Assembly (NCBI RefSeq): GCF_014196925.1 | Contig: NZ_JACIEN010000001.1 | Span: 620,001 to 684,000 of the forward strand | Direction: 5' to 3' | Source: Chelatococcus caeni | GTDB taxonomy: Bacteria > Pseudomonadota > Alphaproteobacteria > Rhizobiales > Beijerinckiaceae | Length of the DNA stretch: 64,000 nt | In this document: positions 52,575-62,761 of the stretch, one piece after another | Layout of the letters: every line of letters starts with the position of its first letter | Position numbering within the stretch: the first letter of the stretch is position 1 | Position numbers and translations under genes: made by a program | Notes under the pieces: model-generated | Databases searched by the model: none | Seen by the model: the letters and a program-made list of their open reading frames with translations, nothing else | What the model was told of the DNA's origin: nothing

Positions 52575-53640
52575 CGCGGCGACGGAGGCGGAGCAGCCCT
52601 TCGCCTGTGACGGCACGTGGCATCCGCCGGGCGGCAGCCGGGCCGTGCCCGCACGGCTCGTCGCCGACCGCGGGCGCGTCGAGATCGTGCCCGCCGACGT
52701 GGCGGCCGAGGTGGCGCTCGCCACGGGCCTGGAGACAGAGGTGGAGGTCTCGGCGCGGGTCGGGTCGATCCCGCGCCGCGTCGTCCTGCCTGACGGCAGC
52801 GTCTTCGTCTCCCACGACAACGACGCACTCGACCGCTGGCTGCAGCGCCGGCACGGTGCCGGCTACGGCTTCGTCGCGGCGCTGGAGCGCTTCCATCCGC
52901 GCCTCCTCGTCGTCGTCGCCATGATCGTGGCGCTGTGCTTCGCGACCTACCGCTATGCCCTGCCGGTGATGGTCGAGGTCGCCGTGGCGGTCACGCCGCC
53001 GGTCGCCCCGCAGATGATGGGGCGCAGCGTGCTCGCGACGCTCGACCATTCGCTGCTGGCGCCTTCCGCGCTCGGGGAGGGTGTACAGGATTCGCTGAAG
53101 CGCCAGTTCCGCGACCTCGCCGACCTTTCCCCGCGCAAGGCCGAGGGCTTCACCCTTCACCTCCGGCGGGGCGGCCGCATCGGTGCCAATGCCTTCGCGC
53201 TGCCGGACGGCGCCATCATCCTCACGGACGAACTCGTCGAGTTGGCCCAAAGTGAGGACGAGATCCTGGGCGTGCTGGCGCACGAGATCGGCCACGTGGA
53301 GCACGAGCACAGCCTGCGTCGACTCTATCTCGCCGCCGGCCTGTCGGGGCTGATCATGCTTGCCGGCGGCGATATCGGCGCCGCGGTTGAGGACCTGCTG
53401 ATGCAGGGCTCGCTGCTCGTGACGCTGTCCTATTCGCGCGACCACGAGCATGAGGCCGACCGCTACAGCGCCGCGCTGATGGCGCGTGCCGGCCGTGATC
53501 CGCTCGCTCTCGGACGGCTCTTCGCGCGTCTGGAAGAGGAGCTCGGGGCAGGCGGCGGTGGCCTGCTCTCCACCCACCCGGCCACCGGCGAGCGCATCGA
53601 CCGGCTGCGCCGCGAAGCCGAGAGCCAGCTGCGCGACTGA
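52546..53640 (+). CDS. M48-family zinc metallopeptidase, membrane-anchored
   Basis: A 364-residue protein. The N-terminal 110 residues are soluble, one membrane helix lies at about 119-140 (LLVVVAMIVALCFATYRYAL), and the peptidase M48 domain follows with HEIGH at 246-250 and the third ligand in RDHEHEAD near 300. The HEXXH motif is intact. YjgN (DUF898) and M48 genes commonly occur as a pair, and here they overlap. The protein probably degrades misfolded or envelope proteins; the target is unknown. Confidence 0.9.
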   Translation: MWKASTLPSDAATEAEQPFACDGTWHPPGGSRAVPARLVADRGRVEIVPADVAAEVALATGLETEVEVSARVGSIPRRVVLPDGSVFVSHDNDALDRWLQRRHGAGYGFVAALERFHPRLLVVVAMIVALCFATYRYALPVMVEVAVAVTPPVAPQMMGRSVLATLDHSLLAPSALGEGVQDSLKRQFRDLADLSPRKAEGFTLHLRRGGRIGANAFALPDGAIILTDELVELAQSEDEILGVLAHEIGHVEHEHSLRRLYLAAGLSGLIMLAGGDIGAAVEDLLMQGSLLVTLSYSRDHEHEADRYSAALMARAGRDPLALGRLFARLEEELGAGGGGLLSTHPATGERIDRLRREAESQLRD

Positions 53641-53655
53641 GCGGCGCCGCCGTCC

Positions 53656-55341
53656 CTAGAGCAGGGGCAGGGCGCGTCGCAGCAGGTCCGCCCCGGCACT
53701 CGCGAGGTCGTTGGCGCCGAAGCCGCGCCGTGGGGCGGCGAGGCGTGTCCGGACGAAGGCTTCGGCGATCGGCGGTGGGGCCGAGCGGGCGAGGGCGGCG
53801 GCGGCGGCCACCAGCGCTAGCGTCTCGGCGATGCGGCGCGCGTTCCGCTCCCGCTCGCTGCCGGCGAGCATCGCCTCGACGTCCGCCAGCGCCTCCCGCG
53901 CGCCGGAGAGGCCGGCGACCTCCTCGCCGAGGGTGACGAGCACGGAGGCCATCGCCTCGGCGTCACGCTCGGCCGCACGCAGCACGTCGAGCGCCATGAC
54001 GTTGCCGGAGCCCTCCCAGATGGCGTTGACCGGCGCCTCGCGGTAGAGGCGGGGCATCGGGCTTTCCTCGACATAGCCGTTGCCGCCGAGGCATTCCATC
54101 GCCTCGTAGAGGAAGGCCGGCGCCGCCTTGCACACGAGGAACTTCGCCGCCGGCGTCAGGATGCGCGCCCGCGCCGCCTCGCGCGCGTTCTCGGCGGCGA
54201 GGTCGAAGCTCGCGGCGAGCCGCAAAGCGAGCGCCGTCGCCGCCTCGCTTTCGAGGGCAAGGTCGGCGAGGACGGCCGCCATCACCGGCTGGTCGACGAG
54301 CTTGCGCTGCATGACCGAGCGGTGCCGGGCGTGGTGCACGGCGAGCGCGAGGCCCATGCGCATCAGGCCGGCCGAGGCGACGACGCAGTCGAGGCGGGTC
54401 AGCTGCACCATCTCGATGATGGTGCGCACGCCCTTGCCCTCCTCGCCGACGCGCCAGGCGAAGGCCTTGTGGAATTCCACCTCCGAGGAGGCGTTGGAGC
54501 GGTTGCCGAGCTTGTCCTTGAGCCGCTGCAGGTGGAGCGCGTTGACGTTGCCGTCCGGCCGGAAGCGCGGCATCAGGAAGCAGGTGAGGCCGCCCGGCGC
54601 CTGCGCCAGCACCAGGAAGGCGTCGCACATCGGCGCCGACATGAACCACTTGTGGCCGGTGATCTCGTACTCGTCGCCGCTCGCGGGCTCCGCGCGGGTG
54701 GTGTTGGCGCGCACGTCCGTGCCGCCCTGCTTTTCCGTCATGCCCATGCCGACGGTGACGCCGCGCTTTTCCCAGAAGGGGACGAAGCGCGGATCGTAGT
54801 GGCGCGAGCGCACCATGGGCAGCCAGTCACGCAGCCGCTCGGGCGAGGCCGCAATGGCTGCCAGCGATGCATGCGTCATGGTGAGCGGGCAGACGTGGCC
54901 GCTCTCCACCTCCGCCGTGATGAAGAGGCGCGCGGCGCGGGCGACATGGGAGCCGGCAGAAGAGCCCGCGTGCGACGAGCCGTTCATCGCCGGATGGGCG
55001 CGGCCGTTGCCGGCCGCCTCCCAGGTCGAGGCGTGCAGGCCGGCCTCGACGCCGGCCTCCATCAGCGCGTGATAGGCCGGGTGGAACTCGACTATGTCGG
55101 CGCGCCGGCCCTGGGCGTCGTGGGTGCGCAGGCGCGGCGGGTTCTCGTTGGCGAGGCGGCCGAGGTCGAGTCGCTCGGCCGTGCCGCAGCTTTCGCCGAA
55201 GGACAGGAGCCCGTTGCCGATGGCATCGACGCCGACGCTCTTCAGCGCGTCGAGGAGCGGCTGGTCGAGCGCGGCCAGGTTGACGTCGGTGAAGGGGGGC
55301 GTCTGGTTGAACACATCGTGCGTGGAGGCCGTATCGGTCAC
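53656..55341 (-). CDS. Acyl-CoA dehydrogenase, AidB-like
   Basis: A 561-residue flavoprotein of the AidB/acyl-CoA dehydrogenase family. Features include MTEKQGGTDVRANTT near residue 199, ITGHKWFMSAP near 223, the RSNASSEVEF loop, ECLGGNGYVEESPMPRLYRE near 419 and IWEGSGNVMALDVLR with the catalytic Glu near 443. AidB in E. coli is linked to alkylation resistance and binds DNA with FAD; rhizobial relatives may be isovaleryl-CoA-like enzymes. The start is GTG 55341 with GAGGAAG upstream. Confidence 0.88.
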   Translation of the reverse strand: MTDTASTHDVFNQTPPFTDVNLAALDQPLLDALKSVGVDAIGNGLLSFGESCGTAERLDLGRLANENPPRLRTHDAQGRRADIVEFHPAYHALMEAGVEAGLHASTWEAAGNGRAHPAMNGSSHAGSSAGSHVARAARLFITAEVESGHVCPLTMTHASLAAIAASPERLRDWLPMVRSRHYDPRFVPFWEKRGVTVGMGMTEKQGGTDVRANTTRAEPASGDEYEITGHKWFMSAPMCDAFLVLAQAPGGLTCFLMPRFRPDGNVNALHLQRLKDKLGNRSNASSEVEFHKAFAWRVGEEGKGVRTIIEMVQLTRLDCVVASAGLMRMGLALAVHHARHRSVMQRKLVDQPVMAAVLADLALESEAATALALRLAASFDLAAENAREAARARILTPAAKFLVCKAAPAFLYEAMECLGGNGYVEESPMPRLYREAPVNAIWEGSGNVMALDVLRAAERDAEAMASVLVTLGEEVAGLSGAREALADVEAMLAGSERERNARRIAETLALVAAAAALARSAPPPIAEAFVRTRLAAPRRGFGANDLASAGADLLRRALPLL

Positions 55342-55587
55342 GTTCTTCCTCGAGATCGGGCCACAAGATCGCCATGCGCGAGCGAATCGGACCACTCACC
55401 ACTCGCGCCATCGAGGCATGGCATCATCGGCAAACAATGCAAGCCGGACGTGCGCTTGTCACCGTGCGGCTCTCTACGGAGCGAGTATTTGCAAGATTAA
55501 TGATCGACTTTCCGACATTTTTAAGAGCCGCGCGTGAACACTCGTCAAAGCCGGAGACGGCCGACCGGACATAAGGTGAGGGAGCTC

Positions 55588-57624
55588 ATGCGGCGACGAT
55601 CAGGCGTATCGCTGCGCCTGCGGCTCATGCTGCTGGCGGGGGTGCCTTTCCTCGGCATGCTCGTCGTCACCGCCATTTCGCTCGCCGGCCTCGCCGCCAT
55701 CGAGGATGCCCAGCAGGACGCCTCGCGCGCCTCCCAGCTCGAGCAGACGGCGCTCGTCATGCAGGCCGAGCTGCGGGAGATCGATCTCTCGGTCGACCAG
55801 CTTCTGCTGGCCCAGGGGGACGTGAGCCTCGTCCAGGTGGAGGGCCATATCGCGCAGGCCGGCATTCTTGTCGCACGCCTGTCGGCTCTCGACGCGGGGG
55901 TGGTGCTGCGGGGTGAGATCGGCGCCCTCGAGGGGGCGCTCGCCCGCATGCGCGAGCGGTTCGCCGATCTCGTCGCGGCGCAGGACCGCATCGGCTTCAC
56001 GCTCGACGAGGGGCTGCGCGGCACCTTCCGCGAAGCCGCCGGCGAGATGGAGCGGCGGCTCGTCGCCCGTGCGCCGCAGGACGCCACCTTGTGGCGCCTG
56101 CGGGCCATGAACGCGCTGCTGATGGTGCGGCGCTACGAGAAGGACTACATGATCACCGGCACCCAGCAGGCGCTGGGGCAGCAGCGGCAGGCCCTGCAGA
56201 CGCTCGAGCAGGAGCTTGCGGCCGTGCCGGCGGATCAGCGCTGGCTCGCCGAGCAGGTCAGGCCCTATCTCGGCGTCTATCGCGCGGCCTTCGATCGCCA
56301 CATCGCCGACACCGCCGCGCGGCGCTCGGCGGAGGCGGCGTTCACGGAACACCTGCGCGACGGCATTGCGGTGGCCCGGCGCGTGGTCGGCCTTGCCGCC
56401 CAGCACGAGGCGGCGACGCTCGAGGCCATGGGCGCCACGAGCTCGGTCCTCCGGCACATGCAGGTCCTGGCCCTGATCATCACCGTCATCCTCTCCGGCA
56501 TCGTCGCTTATTTCATGGCGCGCGGCCTGTCGCGGCCCCTGCAGAGCATGATCGTCGCCATGCGGCGGCTGCGCGCCGGCGAGCGGGACGTGGCCGTGAT
56601 GGGCGAAGGCCGGCACGACGAGATCGGCGAGATGGCGCAGGCCGTCGCCATGTTCCGCGACCACGCGCGCCAGCGCGACGCGCTCATCGCCGATGCGAAC
56701 AGGAGCGCCACGGTCACGCAGCGGCGCGCGGAACGGCTGGAGGCGCTCGTCACGCGCTTCGAGGCGGACATCTCCCGCACGCTCACCAGCGTGCGCGATG
56801 GGGTGCGCCTGCTCGACGACATGGCTTCGGACCTGACGAACATGTCGGTGGGCGTGTCGCAGAAGGCCGAGGAGGCCGAGGTCGCCGTCACCGGCGTGTC
56901 GGACAACGTGGCCTCGGTCGCGGCCGGGGTGGACCATCTCACCTCCTCGACGGAAGGCATCGCCAACCGCGCGGCCCAGTCCGATGCCGTCGCCGAACAG
57001 GCGGTGGTGGCCATCGGCCATACGGTCGAGACGATCCGCAGCCTGGCGGAGCGTGCGGCCCGCATCGAGGAGGTGACGGACATCATCCACGCCATCGCCG
57101 ACCAGGTGAACCTCCTTTCGCTCAATGCCGCCATCGAGGCGGCCCGGGCCGGGGATGCCGGCCGCGGCTTTGCCGTCGTGGCGCAGGAGGTGAAGGGGCT
57201 CGCCGGCCAGACGGCCGAGTTCGCCAGCGAGATCGCGGCCAAGATCAGGGAGATCCAGGAGGCGTCCGCGGCGGCGGAACGTTCCGTCGGCGCCATGGAC
57301 AGCCTGGTGGCGGAAGTGTCGGGCGTGGCGACGGGTGTTGCGGAAGCGGCGCGCGAGCAGCACGGCATCGTCGCCCGCATGGCGGCCAAGACCCAGGCCG
57401 TCGCGGCCGAGGCGCGCGCCGGCGCCCTGTCCATGCGCAGCGTCGAGAACGAGGTGGTGCGCGCCGGCGCCGCCGCCGCCGCCGTCAGCGAATGGTCCTC
57501 GCGGCTGTCGCAGCAGGCCGATGCGCTGGAGGCGAGCGTCCGTGCCTTTCTCGAGGGCGTCGAGGCGGCGGAAGGGGAGGATGGCGTGCCCTCCGGTCCA
57601 CAAGGAGAAGCCGGCGCGGCTTGA
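55588..57624 (+). CDS. Methyl-accepting chemotaxis protein
   Basis: A 678-residue chemoreceptor. A membrane helix near residues 10-35 and another near 295-318 ([20 protein letters not shown]) flank a mostly helical periplasmic sensor of about 260 residues ([20 protein letters not shown] is typical of the HBM-type sensor). A HAMP domain follows, then the signalling domain with the hairpin tip [20 protein letters not shown] and [20 protein letters not shown]. The start at 55588 has GGTGAGGGAG upstream. The ligand is unknown. It is divergent from the acyl-CoA dehydrogenase gene and next to fabD by chance as far as I can tell. Confidence 0.93.
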   Translation: MRRRSGVSLRLRLMLLAGVPFLGMLVVTAISLAGLAAIEDAQQDASRASQLEQTALVMQAELREIDLSVDQLLLAQGDVSLVQVEGHIAQAGILVARLSALDAGVVLRGEIGALEGALARMRERFADLVAAQDRIGFTLDEGLRGTFREAAGEMERRLVARAPQDATLWRLRAMNALLMVRRYEKDYMITGTQQALGQQRQALQTLEQELAAVPADQRWLAEQVRPYLGVYRAAFDRHIADTAARRSAEAAFTEHLRDGIAVARRVVGLAAQHEAATLEAMGATSSVLRHMQVLALIITVILSGIVAYFMARGLSRPLQSMIVAMRRLRAGERDVAVMGEGRHDEIGEMAQAVAMFRDHARQRDALIADANRSATVTQRRAERLEALVTRFEADISRTLTSVRDGVRLLDDMASDLTNMSVGVSQKAEEAEVAVTGVSDNVASVAAGVDHLTSSTEGIANRAAQSDAVAEQAVVAIGHTVETIRSLAERAARIEEVTDIIHAIADQVNLLSLNAAIEAARAGDAGRGFAVVAQEVKGLAGQTAEFASEIAAKIREIQEASAAAERSVGAMDSLVAEVSGVATGVAEAAREQHGIVARMAAKTQAVAAEARAGALSMRSVENEVVRAGAAAAAVSEWSSRLSQQADALEASVRAFLEGVEAAEGEDGVPSGPQGEAGAA

Positions 57625-57676
57625 CAGCGCGGCAGAACCAATGGCACTGCCCCGCGACGTTTTATTGGAGTGCCGC

Positions 57677-58624
57677 ATGCCAGTCGCTTTCACCTTTCCG
57701 GGCCAGGGCAGCCAGGCCGTCGGGATGGGCAAGGCTCTCGCCGAGGCCTTTCCGGTCGCCCGTGCCGTCTTCGCCGAGGTCGACGAGGCCCTCGGCCAGA
57801 AGCTCTCGCAGGTGATGTGGGAGGGGCCGCAGGACGCGCTGACGCTGACGGCGAACGCCCAGCCCGCCCTCATGGCCGCCAGTCTCGCCGTCGTGCGCGT
57901 GCTGGAGAGCGAGGCCGGGCTCGACCTCGCGCGCGATGTCGCCTTCGTCGCCGGCCACTCGCTCGGCGAATATTCGGCGCTCGCCGCGGCGGGCAGCCTC
58001 TCCGTCGCCGATACGGCGCGGCTGCTGCGCATCCGTGGCGACGCCATGCAGAAGGCCGTGCCGGCGGGCGAGGGCGCCATGGCCGCCATCCTCGGCATGG
58101 AATTCGAGGACGCGGCCCAGGTCGCGGCCGAGGCGGCCGAGGGCGAGGTCTGCGAGGCCGCCAACGACAACGGCGGCGGGCAGGTGGTCGTGTCCGGCCA
58201 CAAGGCCGCGGTCGAGCGGGCGGTGGCGCTCGCCCCGCAGCGCGGCGCCAAGCGCGCCATGCTCCTGCCCGTGTCCGCCCCCTTCCACTGCTCGCTGATG
58301 CAGCCGGCGGCCGACGTGATGGCCGAGGCGCTGTCGACGGTCGTGATCGCGGCGCCGAAGGCGCCGCTCGTCGCCAATGTCCATGCGCGCGCCGTGACCG
58401 ATCCGCAGGTGATCCGCGAAGGGCTCGTGCGCCAGGTCACCGGCACGGTACGCTGGCGCGAGTGCGTCGCCTTCATGGCCGGCGAGGGCGTTGATTCATT
58501 CTATGAGCTCGGCTCCGGCAAGGTGCTGACGGGCCTTGCCAAACGCATCGCCGCCGGGGCCTCGGCCCAGGCCGTGGGCACGCCCGAGGACGTCGCCGCC
58601 TACAAGGCGTCGCGCGGGCTCTGA
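57677..58624 (+). CDS. fabD: Malonyl-CoA:ACP transacylase
   Basis: A 315-residue enzyme that loads malonyl groups on acyl carrier protein. The nucleophile Ser95 is in GHSLGEYS; the N-terminal segment FTFPGQGSQ and SAPFHCSLM with the catalytic His are present. It is the first gene of the fatty-acid cluster fabD-fabG-acpP-fabF. TTGGAG precedes the ATG. Confidence 0.97.
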   Translation: MPVAFTFPGQGSQAVGMGKALAEAFPVARAVFAEVDEALGQKLSQVMWEGPQDALTLTANAQPALMAASLAVVRVLESEAGLDLARDVAFVAGHSLGEYSALAAAGSLSVADTARLLRIRGDAMQKAVPAGEGAMAAILGMEFEDAAQVAAEAAEGEVCEAANDNGGGQVVVSGHKAAVERAVALAPQRGAKRAMLLPVSAPFHCSLMQPAADVMAEALSTVVIAAPKAPLVANVHARAVTDPQVIREGLVRQVTGTVRWRECVAFMAGEGVDSFYELGSGKVLTGLAKRIAAGASAQAVGTPEDVAAYKASRGL

Positions 58625-58638
58625 CAGCGGAGGGTCGC

Positions 58639-59376
58639 ATGTTCGAACTCAAGGGTCGCAAGGCGCTCGTCACGGGCGCGACGGGCGGGATCGGCGGCGC
58701 CATCGCGCGGGCGCTGCACGCGCGCGGCGCCGAGGTGGCGCTCTCCGGCACGCGCCGCGAGGCTTTGGAAAAGCTCGCCGGCGAGCTCGGCGAGCGGGTG
58801 CACGTGGTGCCGGCCAACCTCGCCGACACGGCCGAAGTGGAGGCGCTGGTGCCGGCGGCCGAGCAGGCCCTCGGCGGGCTCGACATCCTCGTCAACAACG
58901 CCGGCATCACGCGCGACAACCTCTTCATGCGCATGAAGGACGAGGAGTGGGACGCGGTCATCGCCGTCAACCTGACCTCCGCCTTCCGCCTGTCGCGCGC
59001 GGCGGTGAAGGGCATGATGCGCCGGCGCTTCGGCCGCATCGTCGGCATCGGCTCCATCGTCGGCGCCACCGGCAATCCCGGCCAGGGCAACTACGCCGCC
59101 GCCAAGGCGGGCCTCGTCGGCATGACGAAGGCGCTCGCCGCCGAGGTCGCGAGCCGCAGCATCACCGTCAACTGCGTCGCCCCCGGCTTCATCGAGACGC
59201 CGATGACCGACGCGCTCAACGACAAGCAGCGGGAATCGATCCTCGGCAACGTGCCGGCCGGCCGGCTCGGCACGGGTGAGGAAGTGGCCGCGGCGGTCGT
59301 CTATCTCGCCTCCGACGAAGCCGCTTACGTGACCGGGCAGACCCTGCATGTGAACGGCGGAATGGCAATGTTCTGA
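58639..59376 (+). CDS. fabG: 3-oxoacyl-ACP reductase
   Basis: A 245-residue NADPH-dependent reductase of the SDR family that reduces beta-ketoacyl-ACP. The cofactor motif TGATGGIG is at 12-19, NNAG at 86-89, the catalytic triad Ser139, Tyr152 and Lys156. GGAGGG precedes the ATG, 14 bases after the fabD stop. Confidence 0.97.
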   Translation: MFELKGRKALVTGATGGIGGAIARALHARGAEVALSGTRREALEKLAGELGERVHVVPANLADTAEVEALVPAAEQALGGLDILVNNAGITRDNLFMRMKDEEWDAVIAVNLTSAFRLSRAAVKGMMRRRFGRIVGIGSIVGATGNPGQGNYAAAKAGLVGMTKALAAEVASRSITVNCVAPGFIETPMTDALNDKQRESILGNVPAGRLGTGEEVAAAVVYLASDEAAYVTGQTLHVNGGMAMF

Positions 59377-59638
59377 ACAACTTATCGCGGCTTCTGGAAT
59401 CGGTTCGGCGGGCCGGCAAGGCCTCTCGCCTTCACGATCCGAGTATGTTAACAAGCCGTTCTAACCCTGTCCGTGCCCGCCGATACCCAAGGGTTTCGTG
59501 CTGGCTGGCCGGGTGCGGGAGGGGGGCTTTTAGAGAACCCGCCCCGCCTCGGCCTCAAGCTGGAAGTTGTGTTTTCCCGGGTCCGTGAGTGAGACTGATG
59601 CTCCCGGACCTCCGACAAGTGGAACTGAGGACAAACCG

Positions 59639-59878
59639 ATGAGTGATATCGCCGAGCGCGTGAAGAAGATCGTCGTCGAGCACCTTGGCGTCGACGCCGA
59701 GAAGGTGACGGACAGCGCCAATTTCATCGACGATCTCGGTGCCGACAGCCTCGACACGGTCGAGCTCGTCATGGCGTTCGAGGAAGAGTTCAGCGTCGAG
59801 ATCCCGGACGATGCCGCCGAGACGATCGTCACCGTCGGCGACGCCATCAAGTTCCTCGAGAAGAACGTCGCGGCCTGA
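59639..59878 (+). CDS. acpP: Acyl carrier protein
   Basis: A 79-residue acidic protein whose Ser37, in the motif GADSLDTVE, carries phosphopantetheine. It shuttles acyl chains among the fatty-acid enzymes. The 262-base gap after fabG probably has its own promoter, fitting the high expression of ACP. TGAGGA precedes the ATG; the longer upstream ORF has no ACP homology. Confidence 0.97.
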   Translation: MSDIAERVKKIVVEHLGVDAEKVTDSANFIDDLGADSLDTVELVMAFEEEFSVEIPDDAAETIVTVGDAIKFLEKNVAA

Positions 59879-59953
59879 ACCGGCCTTGTCGACCGGCGTG
59901 CGGCGCCCCATCTGCGCCGCGCCGGCCTTGTGGCTTGCTGACAGAGTGATTGC

Positions 59954-61213
59954 ATGAGACGTGTCGTCGTCACCGGCCTCGGGATGGTTACGCCGCTCGG
60001 CAGCGGCGTGGACGTGACCTGGCGTCGGCTGCTGGCCGGCGAGAGCGGTGCTTCGCGCGTCGAGGCATTCGAGGTGTCGGACCTTCCCTGCCAGATCGCC
60101 TGCTCCATTCCGCGCGGCGCCGGCGAGGGCGAGTTCGATGCCGACGCCTGGATGGAGCCGAAGGAGCAGCGCAAGGTCGATCCCTTCATCGTCTATGCGA
60201 TGGCGGCGGCCAAGCAGGCGCTCGATGACGCCGACTGGCATCCGTCCTCCTACGAGGACCAGATCGTCAGCGGCGTCCTGATCGGCTCCGGCATCGGCGG
60301 CATCGGCGGCATCCACGATGCCTCCCTGCTGCTGGAGGAGCGCGGGCCCCGCCGCATCTCTCCCTTCTTCATTCCCGGGCGTCTCATCAATCTCGCGTCC
60401 GGTTACGTGTCGATCGAGCACGGGCTCAAGGGCCCGAACCACGCGGTCGTCACCGCCTGCTCGACCGGTGCCCACGCCATTGGCGATGCGGCCCGCATGA
60501 TCGCGCTCGGCGATGCCGACGTCATGGTCGCCGGCGGCAGCGAATCGCCCATCAACCGCCTGTCGCTCGCGGGCTTCGCCGCCTGCCGGGCCCTGTGCAC
60601 CGCCTTCAACGACGATCCGACCAGGGGCTCGCGGCCCTATGACCGGGACCGTGACGGCTTCGTCATGGGCGAGGGGGCCGGTGTCGTCGTGCTCGAGGAA
60701 TACGATCATGCCAGGGCGCGCGGCGCGCGCATCTATGCCGAGGTCATCGGCTACGGCATGTCGGGCGACGCCTATCACATCACCGCCCCGTCGGAAGACG
60801 GCGACGGCGCCTTCCGCTGCATGCAGGCGGCGCTGAAGCGCGCGGGGATCGTTGCCGCCGACCTCGACTACGTCAATGCCCACGGCACCTCGACCATGGC
60901 CGACGAGATCGAATTGCGCGCCGTCGAGCGGCTCGTCGGCAATGCCGCGGCCAACATCAGCATGTCGTCCACGAAGTCGGCCATCGGGCACCTGCTCGGC
61001 GCGGCCGGCGCGGTCGAGGCGATCTTCTCCATTCTCGCGATCCGCGACCAGGTGGCGCCGCCGACGCTGAATCTCGACAACCCGTCGGTGGACACGCCGA
61101 TCGACCTTGTCCCGCACAAGGCGCGGCAGCGCGAGATCAACGTGGTGCTGTCGAATTCCTTCGGCTTCGGAGGGACGAACGCATCACTTGCTTTTCGCAG
61201 GGTCGACGCCTGA
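59954..61213 (+). CDS. fabF: 3-oxoacyl-ACP synthase II
   Basis: A 419-residue condensing enzyme that extends acyl chains in fatty-acid synthesis. The catalytic residues are Cys169 (TACSTG), His310 (AHGTST) and His346 (GHLLGAAG), all present. The start MRRVVVTGLGMVTPLG is typical. It lies 75 bases after acpP. Confidence 0.97.
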   Translation: MRRVVVTGLGMVTPLGSGVDVTWRRLLAGESGASRVEAFEVSDLPCQIACSIPRGAGEGEFDADAWMEPKEQRKVDPFIVYAMAAAKQALDDADWHPSSYEDQIVSGVLIGSGIGGIGGIHDASLLLEERGPRRISPFFIPGRLINLASGYVSIEHGLKGPNHAVVTACSTGAHAIGDAARMIALGDADVMVAGGSESPINRLSLAGFAACRALCTAFNDDPTRGSRPYDRDRDGFVMGEGAGVVVLEEYDHARARGARIYAEVIGYGMSGDAYHITAPSEDGDGAFRCMQAALKRAGIVAADLDYVNAHGTSTMADEIELRAVERLVGNAAANISMSSTKSAIGHLLGAAGAVEAIFSILAIRDQVAPPTLNLDNPSVDTPIDLVPHKARQREINVVLSNSFGFGGTNASLAFRRVDA

Positions 61214-61301
61214 GTTGTCTCGGGCGGCGTGCTTTCGCCATAATCGATCCTAGTGTTGGAGGCGAAGGCAAGTTCTTCGCGGGAGGGCCAGCCTGATTCC
61301 G

Positions 61302-62651
61302 ATGGGCGACAACGAGCACGCATCGTCGGCGCAGGATCCGGCGCGCAATGTGGACCCGGCGCCGCGCGTCGCCCCACGCAGTCCGAGCGAGGCGATCAAG
61401 CCAATGGTAGCACCACCCCCACCGCCGCGTGTGTCCCGCCGCCGCCGCCGTGGCGGGCTGTTGTCTGCGCTCAGCGCCTTCTTCACCTTCATCATGATCG
61501 CGGTGCTGGCCTTCGGCGCGGCCGTCTATCTCGGCCAGCGGCAGTTCGATGCGCCGGGGCCCCTCGCCGAGGACAAGGCGGTGGTCGTGCGCGGCGGCGG
61601 GCAGACCGTCGCAGAGACGCTGCGGCGCGAAGGCGTCATCGACTATCCGCTCCTCTTCGTGCTCGGCCTTTACGCCACGGGCAAGAACGACGAGCTCAAG
61701 GCGGGCGAGTACCTCTTCAGGCGCGAAGCCAGCCTGCGTGAGGTGATGGACATCATCGCCTCGGGCCGGACGCTGCTGCACCCCATCACCCTGCCGGAGG
61801 GGCTGACGAGCGAGCAGATCGTCGCCCGGCTGATGGAGAACGACCTGCTCACCGGCCAGATCGCCGAGGTGCCGGCCGAGGGCACGCTGCTGCCCGAGAC
61901 CTACAAGGTGGCGCGCGGCACGCCGCGCCAGGTGCTGGTCGACCGCATGAAGGCGGACCACAAGCGCATGGTGCAGGAGGTCTGGGCCAACCGCGATCCG
62001 GACCTGCCGCTGAAAAGCCCCGAGGAACTGATCGTGCTCGCCTCCATCGTGGAGAAGGAGACCGGCGTGGCGGACGAGCGGCCGCGGGTCGCGGCCGTGT
62101 TCGTCAACCGACTTCGCAAGGGCATGAAGCTGCAGTCCGACCCGACGATCGTCTACGGCCTCGTCGGCGGCAAGGGCACGCTCGGCCGCGGCATCCGGCG
62201 CAGCGAGATCAACCAGGCGACGCCCTACAACACCTACGTCATCCCCGGCCTGCCGCCGGGCCCCATCGCCAATCCGGGCCGCGACGCGCTGCAGGCGGCG
62301 GCGCGGCCGAGCAATACGAACGACCTCTATTTCGTCGCCGACGGCAGCGGTGGCCATGCCTTCTCGGAGACGCTCGACCAGCACAACCGCAATGTGCGGC
62401 AGTGGCGCCGGATCGAGGCGGAGCGTGCGCCGACCGGCACCGCTCCCGAGGTGGACCGGGTCGACCCCGATGAAGAGGGGGCCGAGGGCGCCAAGCCGGC
62501 GGGCGAGCCGCAGCGGCAGGGCGCCGCCGGCTCCCGCGGACCGAAGATCTACGACGCCTCGGAAGGGACGCCGAAGGATCCGCTGCGGAACAAGACCTTC
62601 GATCTCACCTCGCCCAAGGTGGTGCCGGACGTCAGCACTCTGACGGATTAG
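61302..62651 (+). CDS. mltG: Endolytic transglycosylase MltG
   Basis: A 449-residue inner-membrane enzyme that ends nascent glycan strands. The cytoplasmic N-terminus is Pro- and Arg-rich (VSRRRRRGG), followed by one membrane helix at about 52-76, a LysM-like segment, and the YceG domain with the catalytic Glu in LASIVEKETGVADERP and ATPYNTYVIPGLPPGPIANP. The C-terminal 80 residues are hydrophilic and probably disordered. Its place between fabF and yicC-gmk is conserved. Confidence 0.95.
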   Translation: MGDNEHASSAQDPARNVDPAPRVAPRSPSEAIKPMVAPPPPPRVSRRRRRGGLLSALSAFFTFIMIAVLAFGAAVYLGQRQFDAPGPLAEDKAVVVRGGGQTVAETLRREGVIDYPLLFVLGLYATGKNDELKAGEYLFRREASLREVMDIIASGRTLLHPITLPEGLTSEQIVARLMENDLLTGQIAEVPAEGTLLPETYKVARGTPRQVLVDRMKADHKRMVQEVWANRDPDLPLKSPEELIVLASIVEKETGVADERPRVAAVFVNRLRKGMKLQSDPTIVYGLVGGKGTLGRGIRRSEINQATPYNTYVIPGLPPGPIANPGRDALQAAARPSNTNDLYFVADGSGGHAFSETLDQHNRNVRQWRRIEAERAPTGTAPEVDRVDPDEEGAEGAKPAGEPQRQGAAGSRGPKIYDASEGTPKDPLRNKTFDLTSPKVVPDVSTLTD

Positions 62652-62761
62652 GCCGTGCCGGCCGGCACGGCTGCTGCGAAGACAGCAGGCGGTTCGGCGA
62701 AGTGCCGGCATTTGCGGGCCGCGCCCGAGAGCCGGCCCGATTTTTCATTCGACGAGGCAAC

